Positions 1 to 10,759 of a DNA stretch of 64,000 bases are shown here, in pieces. The position numbers and the translations under genes are program-made. The stretch comes from Oscheius tipulae (taxonomy: Eukaryota; Nematoda; Chromadorea; Rhabditida; Rhabditidae). Under the pieces are notes generated by a model. It was not told where the DNA came from. It made no database searches and saw nothing but the letters and a program-made list of their open reading frames with translations. Within the stretch, counting starts at the first letter, position 1, and each line of letters starts with the position of its first letter. The DNA lies in the NCBI GenBank assembly GCA_037178975.1, contig JASJZH010000004.1:6882001-6946000 (forward strand), in the 5' to 3' direction.

Positions 1-860
1 TTCAAGGCTATTTCGTTTGACAAATTTCAATGTTCTGTATCCAGAACACTATGAAACGGAGAAAGAAAGCTATGGGACGTTGGACGAGTTGCACCTCGCC
101 TCTTTCATCCCGTTATCTCCCCGTCTCCTATTTTAAAGGAATAGTGGCCTGTGAGCACAAACTGATAACTCAATCACAAAGTGTTTTTCTATCGATGTTC
201 AAGAAAGATCTGGTCACAATCACTGTTATTCCATTCCATTTCCCGAGGACTTTTGGTCTTGAGCCCGATACTGAAGGTGTCTCTTGTTCAAAGCCAGCTG
301 TCTACTATTATCCGCTTAGAGAGGTACTCGCTTGGGTTGCGAAATTCTCGATAGCAAAGTGACGTTCCCACGCTGATCAAACTCTGCTGCTTGTTTCGAA
401 ACACAACCACTCTAACAAAGCAAAGATCGGGGGCATGATAGGATTTGCATCAGATGCAGCAATTGCAGATCGCATTTCAAAAACTAAACATGAACTTTCG
501 TAATCGAGATAGTATTTCAACTGTTTTCAAGACTTTCAACTTATGGCTCTACTAAAGTACTGTCTCATGAACTACTCTCGAATCTGCTTGTTTGCGCTCC
601 ACAATCTCATTCTCAAATTCGAAAAGCTACGCAGCTCGGAGCATAAGTTTTGTGACTCTCAGACGCAATGTTTGTTATCAACAGATCTTTTTCCAGGTCA
701 TGAAGATCAAAAGAGAGGAAATGTGCCAGACGTTCTTGTAATCCAAATAGCGGAAGAGATTATGTTGCAGAGGTTTGTCCCTCGGAATCACAAGAGTGCT
801 TCACCAGATAGGTTTCATCAACAACTTATAGATAATTACCGAAGGAGCAGAATGTAAAGG
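1..860 (+). other. Unassigned stretch with possible exons of an unidentified gene
   Basis: Several short open stretches read on the plus strand (about 2-133, 180-330 and 543-857). Their composition is protein-like, for example YPEHYETEKESYGTLDELHL near 40-100 and a closing stretch ending at the TAA near 855. I could not join them through convincing splice sites or match them to a family. They may be the 3' exons of a gene that starts outside the window, or a relic. Nothing else was recognised here. Confidence 0.15.
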
Positions 861-1412
861 TGCGGGCCGTTTCCAACTCATTCTTTCTACTTCCTACTAC
901 CTTTTGGATTAGTAGCTTAGTATTGCAGGTTCGAAACATCATTGAGTTTTTAATAGGTAAGATTCTTTAAATAAAGAAAGTGACAAAAGTTCAGCTCTTT
1001 CTAGTTTTAGTCCACTGAACTCTGTAAAAACTTTTTTTTCATCCACAGGTGTCAGCCGCTTTCTGACAAGATCTGCATAATTCATAAATGTTATAGAGTA
1101 TGGCTCTTATGTCTTAGTTATTCACCGGCTTGATTTAGCCAAGTAGATCCGTAAGAATGGCGTCTTGAATAAACTCTTCTCACGCAAGCAGCTTACTGTC
1201 GCCCTTTACAACCTCTTATCGTGGAGAGCCAGAAAAGTCACAAATGGTTATCGAACGGAAGAACTATTCTCAAAAAAAAACTGGTGGGGCGATTCGAGTT
1301 CTTGAACTACTGCAAAATTGGGTGCCAAAACTCAATGCTAAATCTGTGGGAACAATTTTGTTAATGCAGATGCCCATGGGTTACTGTTTGCATCAAAAGA
1401 AGGACTTGTGCT

Positions 1413-1470
1413 CTTCCCAAGAGCTCAGAAAGTTTTCGACCGTCTTGACACGCCCTAAAAATCATACTGG
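1413..1470 (+). repeat. 58-bp direct repeat, copy 1
   Basis: This block is repeated identically at 2033-2090. It starts CTTCCCAAGAGCTCAG and ends AATCATACTGG. The sequences on either side differ, so the duplicated block is short and sharply bounded. Confidence 0.9.
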
Positions 1471-2032
1471 CACTCCCACGTGACTGCAGGAATCAAATTT
1501 ATCACACAGGTATTCAAGGCGTTCGGAGAGTGGGTAAATAGAGAACAAGGAGAGAGAGAGAGCATGAAGGCCAATTGAATCCGATATGGGTACGTTGTCT
1601 GACAACAATACGGAAGATCAATTTTGCACACGTAGAAAATATTTTAGGGGCTAATAAAGAAAGTTTGTTCACTTATTGACCTATCATGCATCGATAAGAA
1701 GACAAAGAGTCTGAATAACCTCTGGTTTCTTATCATTTGCTCAAAATGATTCAATAGTGGAAAGAGTAAGCCCTTTTGTAATACAGATCATTATGAACCG
1801 ACTAGGAATTTTCCAAGTTACTGTAACAGTCTCTTGACAAGTTGCTATTCGACCCTTTCCAAATTCATTTAAAAAAAACTCATTTGACGCAAAGTCCGTT
1901 CTCAGAACTCCTATGTAGCAGTGTGAAAAACTCGCGAAACTTGGTCAGGATACGGTAAATTAGCAGCAAAATGCAAGATGTGATCTTGTGACGAAGAAAA
2001 CTAAAGGACTGATATTCGTGCTGTATGATGAA

Positions 2033-2090
2033 CTTCCCAAGAGCTCAGAAAGTTTTCGACCGTCTTGACACGCCCTAAAAATCATACTGG
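2033..2090 (+). repeat. 58-bp direct repeat, copy 2
   Basis: Exact copy of 1413-1470 in the same orientation, 620 bp downstream. Confidence 0.9.
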
Positions 2091-3590
2091 TTATGCAATG
2101 CATTTTCCGAACTTCAGTTCGAGCGGGATGTCCCGAAAAAAAAATAGTTTCTACCTGCCCAGGTCATAAAGATTTGACGTTTCTCTTCTGATAAGACATT
2201 CCAGTCTTTTCTTGAAAACTGGAGTGTATTGGAGCAGAAGAGAGAAGTTTGAACATATAATAAGTAGAGAAGAAAGACCGAGTGGAAGTCGAGCATGTTT
2301 TTATAGTTCAATCAAGGATCACCTCCTTGGAGAACAAATAGACGAGCACGGGGCAGGCAGAGAACAGTTTGTGTGACTTATGCGAATATTCTGATGCTGT
2401 GACTTTTGCGACTTATCAGAGGCACAAAACAGGAAAGTTTTGTCACTAATGATTAGCTAGCGATGCTGTTCTCTTTCCACTTTGCAACTTTTAAATTGTT
2501 AATTTGCAACTCTTTTTCATCTTTATCTGACACACCTATCAGCGGTCTTTCAAGCTTAATCCGTTAGAAGAACCGAAAAGGTAACATTTCTTGTCAACAT
2601 TGGAATGTTTCTAAAAGACAGTGAGATAACTGATGAAAAAAAAACTATTTTAAATCAGAGCGCTGAGCTTGCCGAGTAATGGACACGGGTGGTCTAAACT
2701 TCAAGGAAAAAGTGTTCTAAAGAAATAGCGTCAACACATTCTGAGCTTCTCTTAGGGCTTAAATGCTTTTCCATGGGTTACAAAGAAGTCACGTATGATA
2801 ACACCTATTTTATGAAAAATATTGAGAGGAGAAACATACAACTTACTTGGATGTTCTGCGTACAACTGGCTTCTCTTCATCTGAAGGTTGGCGATTCTTC
2901 CTCCAGAACGGAGCCATCTTCCTCCGACACTCGGCAGCTAAGAAACTGGGCTCTATTTGATCTACTTTCTTATTGTTTGCCCTGATCGGAGGTCAGACTG
3001 TCCAAAGTGATAAACCTGGAATAAACAAAAAGTTTCATAAGATGGCAGAGCGGAACATAAGGCAGCAATTAAATTGATTTTTGAGTTTTTTTTTGGAGCA
3101 AAAAGACGTTAGAGAACATCACCAGTCACTGGCAAAAAAAAACTTGCCTAGAAACAACAGGGAATTCAAAGGTCGACGAAAGGGCGCGCGTTTCCGTAGG
3201 ATACGGTAATGAGCGGGAAATTTAAAAATGAAACAAAAAGGTGCGAAGGTGAAAGACGGAGTTACTGGAATTGTGACAAGTCAGTGCACCGTGTTCCATC
3301 TTACGGAAGTAACAAACTTGAGTTAGAAAAACAATCCTGAGTTTAGAACGTGGAACCATTCCAATTCGATAGCTTATCGTCTGTCAACATGTTGAGAGTT
3401 TGAATCCCTAACAATTTTCCTGGAGCACCATCCAATCCAGACCTAAACTTGCCCTCATTTCTGACTGTCCAGTCGTGACCCGTGTCGAACAAGATCAGTC
3501 CAGAGATAACCGGCCGCCTCAGAGCGGAAGCGGCCGTTTTGACCCGATACTTTCTTCTTGTCCTCGGCATTAAACTGACTTTTCTCTAGA

Positions 3591-4462
3591 ATGCATCATG
3601 ATCCGGGCTACCAGAGATTCATGGATTTCCTTGGCTCTCTCGAATCCGACTTTATACCTCTCTCCGAACAGAACAACAATAATAGTAAGCAGTACTCAAA
3701 CTACACTCCAATCAAACGATACGAGGTTGTTTAGTCTTCCAAGTCAGACTTTTAGAAGCATTTTAGATGGACTGGAGCTGTATGAAACTGGTCGATCCAG
3801 GCGATATCAGCGCTCTTTGGTCGCGCACCTTTCTCCTGCATTCGGACTGGGCAACGGGCATTCCCGAATACAACGCTTTGTCGAGAGACGACCAAGTTAG
3901 CATATTTGGGAAGAGGAGTCAATGCGCCATTTTCAGACAGTTCTTTTCAAGCAAAACTACGCAGCCTTTTCCTGGATGACCCATGCTTACAAGTGCTACC
4001 ACAATGGTCAAGCCAGAATCGGATTGCCCCTCGGCAACGGCTCATACCTCCCTTACAGTTCTTACGAGTACGCGAATCTGCATCCAACGCAATCGTCTTC
4101 ATTTTATGTGTCTCCTATACATGGATTATAGACTGGAGAGAGTCTACGGCGTGGTGGCACGCCGAATAATTGACCAGGTGGTCATCCCAATGTTTGAAAT
4201 GCACATCTCTTTCGAAGAGTACTGTATTTTGAAGGCATTAGCTCTTTTTCAACTTGGTATGGCTCTCTATTCCATTTTATCATGTTACACAGATTTCTCC
4301 TTGAGTAGTCACGCAACCAGCGTGTGTCTGCGCGTACAGAAGAAGTTGAGAGGCTCTTTATCTTTTCTCGTGAACAATATGCTGCCAGATGAACGCTGTA
4401 GGAGACTGGACAAGATGGAATCGTTGGTCTCTACCCTAATGGTGCCGTTTGTTATTGACTAG
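3591..4462 (+). CDS. Nematode nuclear hormone receptor, ligand-binding domain only
   Basis: Five exons join in frame: 3591-3725, 3767-3895, 3937-4094, 4132-4256 and 4293-4462 (238 codons plus stop). All four introns are 36-41 bp. The product carries hallmarks of the nematode supplementary NHR ligand-binding domain. These are a W-plus-acidic helix-3 region reading SDWATGIPEYNALSRDDQ, then FKQNYAAFSWMTHAYK, then a FEEYCILKALALF segment typical of helices 7-8. In the family this domain binds small lipophilic ligands and regulates transcription in the nucleus. No C4 zinc-finger DNA-binding domain was found upstream, and the start ATG directly follows a CTAG acceptor-like site, so a distant 5' exon is possible. 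The last helix (AF-2) looks short, and the 3' end could be spliced differently. Either this is a DBD-less receptor or the 5' exon was missed. Confidence 0.75.
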
Positions 4463-5390
4463 AAACACTCAATTCTTAGGATATTGGGAGTCTGGAGAAT
4501 GAGAACATCAAGTCACTCAAAGACGAACAGCGTATTAAATGATCGATCAACGGAATATCTGTACGTTCATGTTTTGCTCACAATGTCATATCCAGGTTCT
4601 TTTTGTTGTTTTTTGTCAGCAACAGAACTGCCGAAATAAAGAGATAACATCACAACAATGTTTCTAATCGGGCAAAACTCCAAAACATAGTGGGTCAGGG
4701 CCGCTCTTCTTCCCTGTTACACTTGGACAAAATTTTTTTTTGCATTACTGTAGCGAAGAGAAACGTGCAGAGGTATTATATACTTCTTCTAACCATTTGG
4801 TGAAGAAGATAGTAAGCTCCAGCGAAGGATGGGCTCTAGATAATCTTGTCTCACGTGTGGCGCCAACTCAGCATTTTTCGGTGAAAAGGTCAGGATGGTT
4901 TTTGCCAAATAAGACGAATTTTTTCTATCCAATGCCCAGATAAGACGTATTACTTTTCCTCATTCTTTTGGCAATCTGTCTGGGAGCGATCCTTCCACTT
5001 AATTATACTGATTTTTAAGTAAGATAGCTGCTGCAAGTATGTAATTTTAGATCTCTGATCTAAAATTACATACTTCAAGTATTTGAGACACGGTCTTTGC
5101 TCTTAAAATTTACTCCTGTTCTAGTATTTGACCAGAATAGGACTAGTTTCTAAAGGATCGCCATTCGTAAAGCTCTTCATAAAAAGTCGAGTAAACTTGG
5201 TATCTCCGCGAGTCGTCGATATCTCTCCTACTCGATGTAGTAAACTCTTCTGACAAGCTCTGCATCTATTTCTTCAATATCCTGACCACGTTTATATCGT
5301 AGTTCCAGGCCATGTTACTAAACAAAAGAGTGTACTAACAGTGTTTTGACTCACCCGGGAACACAGATCCAGATGGATATCTCCTTTCAG
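4463..5390. other. Intergenic, contains a perfect hairpin
   Basis: No supported gene. The only clear structure is the inverted repeat at 5035-5075. A short open frame at 4740-4943 has no recognisable content. Confidence 0.4.
5035..5075. repeat. Perfect 19-bp inverted repeat with 3-nt loop
   Basis: The arms 5035-5053 (AAGTATGTAATTTTAGATC) and 5057-5075 are exact reverse complements separated by TCT. Such a near-perfect palindrome could form a cruciform, or be a small foldback element. It is not followed by a T-run that would suggest a transcript terminator. Confidence 0.9.
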
Positions 5391-5394
5391 GGAG

Positions 5395-6500
5395 AAGAAA
5401 TGTTATGGTCTTTCCAGTTGTGGAGGAAAAAGTCACATCGTGGACTCCAAATGGAGTTTGTGACCCAGCTGTCGCGTATCGAAGACGTACACTAAACTAC
5501 CAGAACCGAAACCAAACGAGGAAGCTTCTTGAAAACCCTGATCCGTCCGAAATCTTGCCACCTGTTGCAGCTCGGATACAGACTTCGAAAGCAAACAAAC
5601 CCTCTAGAGTCTTTGAACTTTTATAGACATCCATGCAAACACAGTATGTTTTACTGTTCTTAGCAAACAAAAATTCCGCTATATACGCCTGAATTCATAT
5701 GCCCAGATTGACTAACATGGGCATACATGCGAAGCGCCGTTGTCTGTACCATGCTCAGAATTAAAGTCCAGCTGGTTTTCATAATTGGTAAAGCCGTTGA
5801 GAAACGTTGGAATAGTCCGAGTTCCGCACGAGATAGGAGCCGGCGGCAATTTCCTGGTCCCAGTAAAGGAGGACATCATAACGGTCGTCGACGAATTCTT
5901 CTATTCTTTTAGATGTTGTTTGTTATAAATCAAGTAAGGATAACCTGTAAGAATTGACCACTTTAGTATCTGCGTCCAAAAAAAGCAAATAGTCAAATTC
6001 TTCGAGAATGGTCGCAGTAATACAGTGGCGACGGAAGGACTTCGGAAATGGATGTCCTCTGATTCAATGAAAAGAACTGGCATCTTTGTGAGAACATCGA
6101 TGGTCGTAGCCGGTATGCCAGTTCCATTGTGTATTCTGGACCTGACAGCCTTTTTGTTCTTGTGAAGCTTCGTGCCTCTTTACTAACATCAAAATGGTAA
6201 TGTTCAAGTTTTTTGATAGCGTTGAAGACTGTCTAATTAGCAATATTGGCTTCAGACAGACACACACAGACAGAGAGAACAGTTTAAAACAGATGCTCTT
6301 AAAGAGCCGTCGCTGGCATGCGATTGCAAAGCAACGAAAATAACCACTCGGCCAATTCTTCGTTCTTCGCATGGCGTAGTGACTATCACCGTTCACCAAC
6401 TTGGTAATCGCATGTCGGCGAGGGTTGTTGCTACGATCCCCGCAGAGGTCAAATATTTTGTGTCTCCCAAGGTTTTCGAGGTTGTTGAACACGTTACTGA
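5395..6500 (-). pseudogene. DUF273-family glycosyltransferase, frame-broken
   Basis: Reading the minus strand gives the ordered motifs of the nematode DUF273 family (a DXD-type, Golgi-resident glycosyltransferase-like family). First come FRRHCITATILEEFDYLLFL and DADTKVVN near 5945-6045. A clean 39-bp intron (5906-5944) follows, then RIEEFVDDRYDVLLYWDQ, AAGSYLVRNSDYS, GFTNYENQLDFN and HGTDNGASH down to about 5715. A later block near 5400-5640 reads CMDVYKSSKTLEGLFAFE, RVFKKLPR, then DSWVTNSIWSPRCDFFLHNW. The catalytic DAD is intact. However, the frame slips by one base near 5815 (after NSDYS) and again near 5510, and an in-frame TGA precedes the FRRH block near 6067. The 5' part (6080-6490) is poorly resolved and contains a TCTGTCTGTGTG tract. 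A pseudogene is the simplest reading; assembly errors or unseen micro-introns are alternatives. Confidence 0.65.
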
Positions 6501-7088
6501 TGTCTAAACTTGAATAAAACGCTTGTAAAGCTGTTTTTCACACTGAAAATGTTTGTTACGGCTTCTGACAGACACACAGACGCGCGGACCATTTAAAACT
6601 GATAGGAAGGGATCAAAGATTGTTGTGTCTTCTAATTGCTGTACAAATGATATCTACAAGAGTCCTTTGAGGGCAAAATGACATTAGATTGTATGCACAA
6701 GTAGATCTTAGTAGGATGAAGAAACCTATAGAAAACATCTACTACGTGCCTGAAAGACATAAACGATGACTTATGTGTAGGAAGAAGAGATTGAAGATCA
6801 AGATTTGCCGCACCAAATGCTCAAACGATGTAGTCTCGATGATGAGAAGGCGATCGTTCAAAAATTATGTGAGCATGGCGGGAGTATCCGAAAGTTTGAG
6901 GAAAGCAACCAAAAATCAGTACTTTTTGAAATTGGAATGAATATTCATGCTTTATCTTTTCGACTTTTTGTTGGGAGTCATTTCCTGCTCTTGGGTGCGA
7001 AACATCAGCCCTATTTCCGTATATAAACTTGTAGGCGGGACAGGTGGTTCTACGTACAGAAAGCATTCTCAACTACATTTTGCTCGAA
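6501..7088. other. Intergenic and 5' region of the srh-like gene
   Basis: No supported gene. A short TCTGACAGACACACAGACGC tract near 6563 resembles a tract in the 190-bp dispersed repeat described at 10250-10445. The rest is AT-rich and non-coding. Confidence 0.35.
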
Positions 7089-8412
7089 ATGATCCACCTC
7101 AATCTGACAGGAGAATTCGAGTTCAATGAGCTCGTGTACAACATCGCCATGACCACTTCTCAGATCGTAGGCACTACCGTCAACGTCTTCACATTCTTCC
7201 TCATCTGGAAGTATTCGACCCCGGACATGAAGTACTACAAGAAGCATCTGTTGATGTACCAGGTATCTGAGTTTTTTTTTCGCCATTCCAATTAGTTACA
7301 GTTCTCCTGTCTTTTCCTGGACTTCGGAATAGATGTCTTGACAACTCCTGTCTTCTTCTTCCCCCTGCCGGCGGGAACAGCTCAGGGAATTTTGAATAGG
7401 CTGTTCGGAGTTTCGACCTTCTGGTGCTACGTGAGTTGTCTAATTGCTAATACTTTTCGAGTCAAGGTCTCCATGATGTCATTCTCCTGCTTTTTCGTGC
7501 CTTTCATCGTCTGCAATCTGATATTCTATAGATGGCAGCTGATTCTGCCCGAAGGTCATTGGCTAAAATTCACGGTAACGACCAAGCTTATGAGAGAGAC
7601 TGTTTGAAATATTCAGAAAACCTGGAGCTGGTGTCTGGTCAACTACTGGCACATTCCATTCGCAATGATACCACCAATTTTTATGTACATTCTCTCCATA
7701 GATAGTGAAGACGATATGCGAAAGGAATTCCAAGAGGTAGGTCACTACAAATAAAAAAACGAGTAACTGTCAGCAAAACCCGAATGACATAGCTCTGATA
7801 TCCGTGGATGGTTTCTTCTGGGGAAATTTTGATAAACGGCCATCTTTCATTGTCGCCCTAGTTTGGCATAGTGCTTGGTTCAGTGAGTTCCTGTCTGTCC
7901 TATCAAACTCTGCTCAGTTTACGACGTGGGCGTTGTGATGGTTTCTTCAATCAGTTCCGTAGGGACTCTGAACAATCTGGAACACAGAATGAGTGCAGAG
8001 ACGAGAGAAGTTCATTTCAGGTTCTTGAAGATGCTCTTCTTCCAAGTACACAGTTTTTATTAAAAGGATCTTGCTTCAGACAGCAGTACCGTGCATCCAC
8101 ATCGCTGTTCCGTGTGTGTACTGGATCACGATTATCCGGCATCACGTTCGATTCCCAAGGATGCAGGATGTGACCAATTTCACAGTCATGATGATCTGTA
8201 CTCATGGTCTGGTCTCGTCCCTCTTTGTGATCTACTTTAACAAACCACTGGCCAAGGCAGTTCATAAAATGTTTATCGGCACCGTGAGGTACACACAATA
8301 GAGATCAATCAATCTTAAAATATTTAGGCAGCTTTTGAAGAAAGAGGATACAACTAGACCAGCAGCCACTCGAGTGATCCCGATATCACAAGTTGAGACC
8401 TCGTACAGTTAA
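7089..8412 (+). CDS. Serpentine chemoreceptor, srh/sri-like
   Basis: A multi-exon seven-helix receptor. The start ATG at 7089 opens exon 1, which ends at 7262 and carries helix 1 followed by KYSTPDMKYYKKHLLMYQ, the helix 1-2 loop style of the srh/sri superfamily (TPxxMK). Exon 2 begins near 7296/7302 and gives LDFGIDVLTTPVFFFPLPAG, equivalent to the family P-x-PxPAG at the end of helix 2. Exon 3 starts at 7617 after a 42-bp intron. Later exons (about 7770, 7918 and 8078) carry the cytoplasmic loop and FTVMMICTHGLVSSLFVIYF, matching the family helix-7 HGL-S signature. The coding end is TAA at 8410-8412. Some middle junctions (7420-7470, 7860-7918) are ambiguous. These receptors sit in sensory cilia membranes and are presumed odorant or pheromone receptors. 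The gene converges with the sulfotransferase, with only 8 bp between the two stops. Confidence 0.72.
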
Positions 8413-8420
8413 CTTCATTT

Positions 8421-9847
8421 TTAAGCAGGGAAATCATACTGTAGCAATTCAAAGTCATAATAAAAGATTCGTGTCAACAGTTCCAATAAATATGGAGATT
8501 CTCGAAGTCTCGTTTCATATATTCTTCGGAATCCGCTGGCGACCGTGCTATGAACTGTCCGATTGGCAGTGAAAGTTGCGACTATTTCGTCAATGGATGC
8601 ATTTGGTACCTTGAAATGGAGTGATTCAAACCCAGGCAAACTTGCATTTTGATTGTTGAGGACCTTGACCAGATCTGGAAGAAAAGTGTCCTTAGGATTA
8701 TTTGAATAGCGGATAAACGTGAAGTCAGATTGATGCCGAGCGAAACCGCAGTGCCTAGAAGAGTGAATAAAAAGTTGTAAAAATAAACCATGTTTGAGGG
8801 AATAAGTGCATGGCGACTTCGTCCAAGGTGACCGCTTCATTGTAGGCCAAGGCTCTGGAAAATACTCATGACGATAGCGAAAAGTTTTACCTGTCAAGTA
8901 GCCTCTCCATGAAGCATGTCAAATTGTAGAAACATCCCAAACATTCTAGACGTCTGAAGTCAATTGAACACTGCATTTTTGATCAGAGCTTACTGAAGAC
9001 ACAGGTCTAGGTATCCTGACAAAAATCTGTCAATTGGATCCCGCTTCACGTAGAGAACCTTCCATCCATCCAGTCTTGCAAAGGTGTCGTTCAGACTTTC
9101 GTACGTTGGATAATGGTTGTCCCGGCAAAATCTAAACCTATCCTTCTGTGTACAAATCACCAACATACACCACGTGCCCAATCTCCTTCAGCATATCCCT
9201 GCCAGAAAGCTTGAAAGCAGTCTCGTTTTTGAGATAGCAGATTGTTCCATACATGGCGGTGGAAGCAGATTTCTGTACCAGGCAAGCAGCCAATTTTCTG
9301 TTAGGAGCCACCTGAATACTTTTTTCCAGGTCTCCAGAAACTGATACTCTAAACGAAGACAATGTGCGCGCAAACGGTCGAATACAAGAATCTGGGAAGT
9401 TTCGACACAGATACTTCAGCTCAGAGTTCGGATAAGATCTATCGGGAAGAATCTGAAAACTGCTTTCGTCAATCTTTTAAACACTCACAGCCGAGTTTTC
9501 TCTAATAATCACATCCTCCAGTTTCAGATCTCGTGTCTTCTTCTTTTCCATCATCTCCTCCTGATTCTTGAAGCATTGCTGGCTGTTGACGTGGAACAAT
9601 TGCTGTAAGTTCATTGAAATAAAGAGGAAATAAGGAAAGTTACCTCTTCTGTCATGTTTGAAAAGTTCAAAGCACTTCTATGAATCGCTGCATGGTAGAA
9701 ATACAGTTTCACGGAGTATATGACATAGAGGAGGAAAGTGACAGACAGAAACAGGCAGAGACCACAGTTCCTGAAAAATGTTGCCATGCTTTGTGATGCT
9801 GTTTCTTCTTCCGGGCCTATGTCTTCCGCCCGGGAGTAATGAAGCAT
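8421..9847 (-). CDS. Carbohydrate sulfotransferase (Sulfotransfer_2 family), nematode type
   Basis: A type II membrane protein. Exon 1 (9847-9644) has a short cytoplasmic tail and one hydrophobic anchor near residues 25-50. Exons 9602-9489 and 9452 onward carry the stem and the start of the catalytic domain. The 5'-phosphosulfate-binding loop reads CLVQKSASTAMYGTICYL, and the 3'-phosphate-binding block reads VKRDPIDRFLSGYLDLC. A Cys-rich segment (ECLGCFYNLTCF) follows, then FPQTW-HCGFARHQSDFTFI and the C-terminal SPYLLELLTRIFYYDFELL. This order is typical of the expanded nematode carbohydrate sulfotransferase family, which acts in the Golgi on glycans or chondroitin. The last introns (about 36-40 bp) join in frame. 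One junction near 9150-9180 is unclear: either a very short intron or a one-base slip sits between GHVVYVGDLYT and KDRFRFCRDN. The stop is at 8421-8423. Confidence 0.8.
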
Positions 9848-10249
9848 GAGGAAAGATACAACTGGTACGATCTTGTAGTCTTAAAGAACTTGTCCTTTAG
9901 TTGCATAAGCGTAGTGGACAGAAGAGTTTCACAAAAACTCTTTTTACTTGGATTCTGTCCTCGGTGTTACTGTCAGTTTTTTATCAGGACGTATCATTCG
10001 GTCGAGAACTGTCTGAGAATCAGGTGAAGCGACAACGTTAACAGCCTAACCAACTGGGTCCCTTTTTTGATACAAGAATATTTGTAACCTATCCCAGAAG
10101 CAAAGTAATTTCTGTAGTCAATACAAACTATGCACTTAATTAGTGTTTCGTAATTGAATGTCGCATTTTCTCATATCGACATATCGAAATGATATGATAA
10201 TCGTAAAAAATAAATTGAATACTGCTTCTAATAATCTAGTTCAAAACGT

Positions 10250-10445
10250 CCAAAAGTCTCTGAGTGTGTCTGCGTGTCTGAAGCCCTAATTGGTAATTTG
10301 TAACACGTACTTTGTGACAGCAATTACAATTTGCAAGTCAAGTCAGTTTGAGAGTTGCCTCTCTGGGAGAGCGTTCTTGTCAGGGTAGCTCGACTGGAAC
10401 AGCGTCTACCTGTCACGAGCCCCAACGGGGCATCAGCTACACTTG
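10250..10445 (+). repeat. Dispersed repeat, about 190 bp, copy A
   Basis: It matches the reverse complement of about 61130-61320 along most of its length. Shared blocks in order: GTGTCTGAAGC-CTAATT, TACTTTGTGACAGCAA, TTTGCAAGTCAAG-CAGTTTG, TCTGGAAGA/GGAGA, TGTCAGGGTAGCTCGA, and CCCAACGNGGCATCAGC. It is diverged and has no open frame, so it is most likely a non-autonomous element such as a MITE or SINE. The left part also resembles the TCTGTGTGTCTG tracts at 6255 and 6565. Confidence 0.75.
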
Positions 10446-10465
10446 TTGGTTTGAAATTCTGTACA

Positions 10466-10517
10466 GTGACTAATAACTAAGAGCTAATAACTAAGAGCTT
10501 ATTAATAACTAAGAGCC
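10466..10517 (+). repeat. Short tandem repeat, three units
   Basis: Three consecutive copies of TAATAACTAAGAGC with small spacer differences. Confidence 0.8.
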
Positions 10518-10759
10518 TATTTAACTTTGGGACTACTAGACAACGTTGCCCGTGTATCATATTAGTTCCGAAACATGCTGTAACCAGGAAATAGATGTTC
10601 TCCAAGTTATCACGTCAGAGCGCAATTATTGAACAAACGGGGCGGGTGGCCTATGTGGGTGTCATAATCACAGGTTTATCTACGGCGAAGTACATTTTCT
10701 TCGTGAATAAATGAAATTATAATCAGGGAAAAGAAACGGAGATCTGTGGCTTGCCCACC

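Larger units (their letters stand above)
861..3590. other. Non-coding or unassigned region
   Basis: No open frame in this stretch resembles a known family, and the short frames look like chance. It contains one copy pair of a 58-bp direct repeat (annotated separately) and AT-rich filler. No zinc-finger exon for the nuclear receptor that follows was found here, although I searched for the paired-Cys pattern of its DNA-binding domain. Confidence 0.4.
9848..10759. other. Intergenic with dispersed and tandem repeats
   Basis: No supported gene. It holds the 190-bp dispersed repeat (10250-10445) and a small tandem array of a TAATAACTAAGAGC-type unit at 10466-10517. Confidence 0.5.

Noticed and set aside
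3343-3570. Minus-strand 75-codon frame (MPRTRRKYRV...) just before the nuclear receptor gene
   Set aside because: No family resemblance, no splice partners, and the frame is of chance length.
6821-7286. Minus-strand frames opposite the srh-like gene
   Set aside because: They are shadows of the coding exon on the plus strand, with charged, low-information translations.
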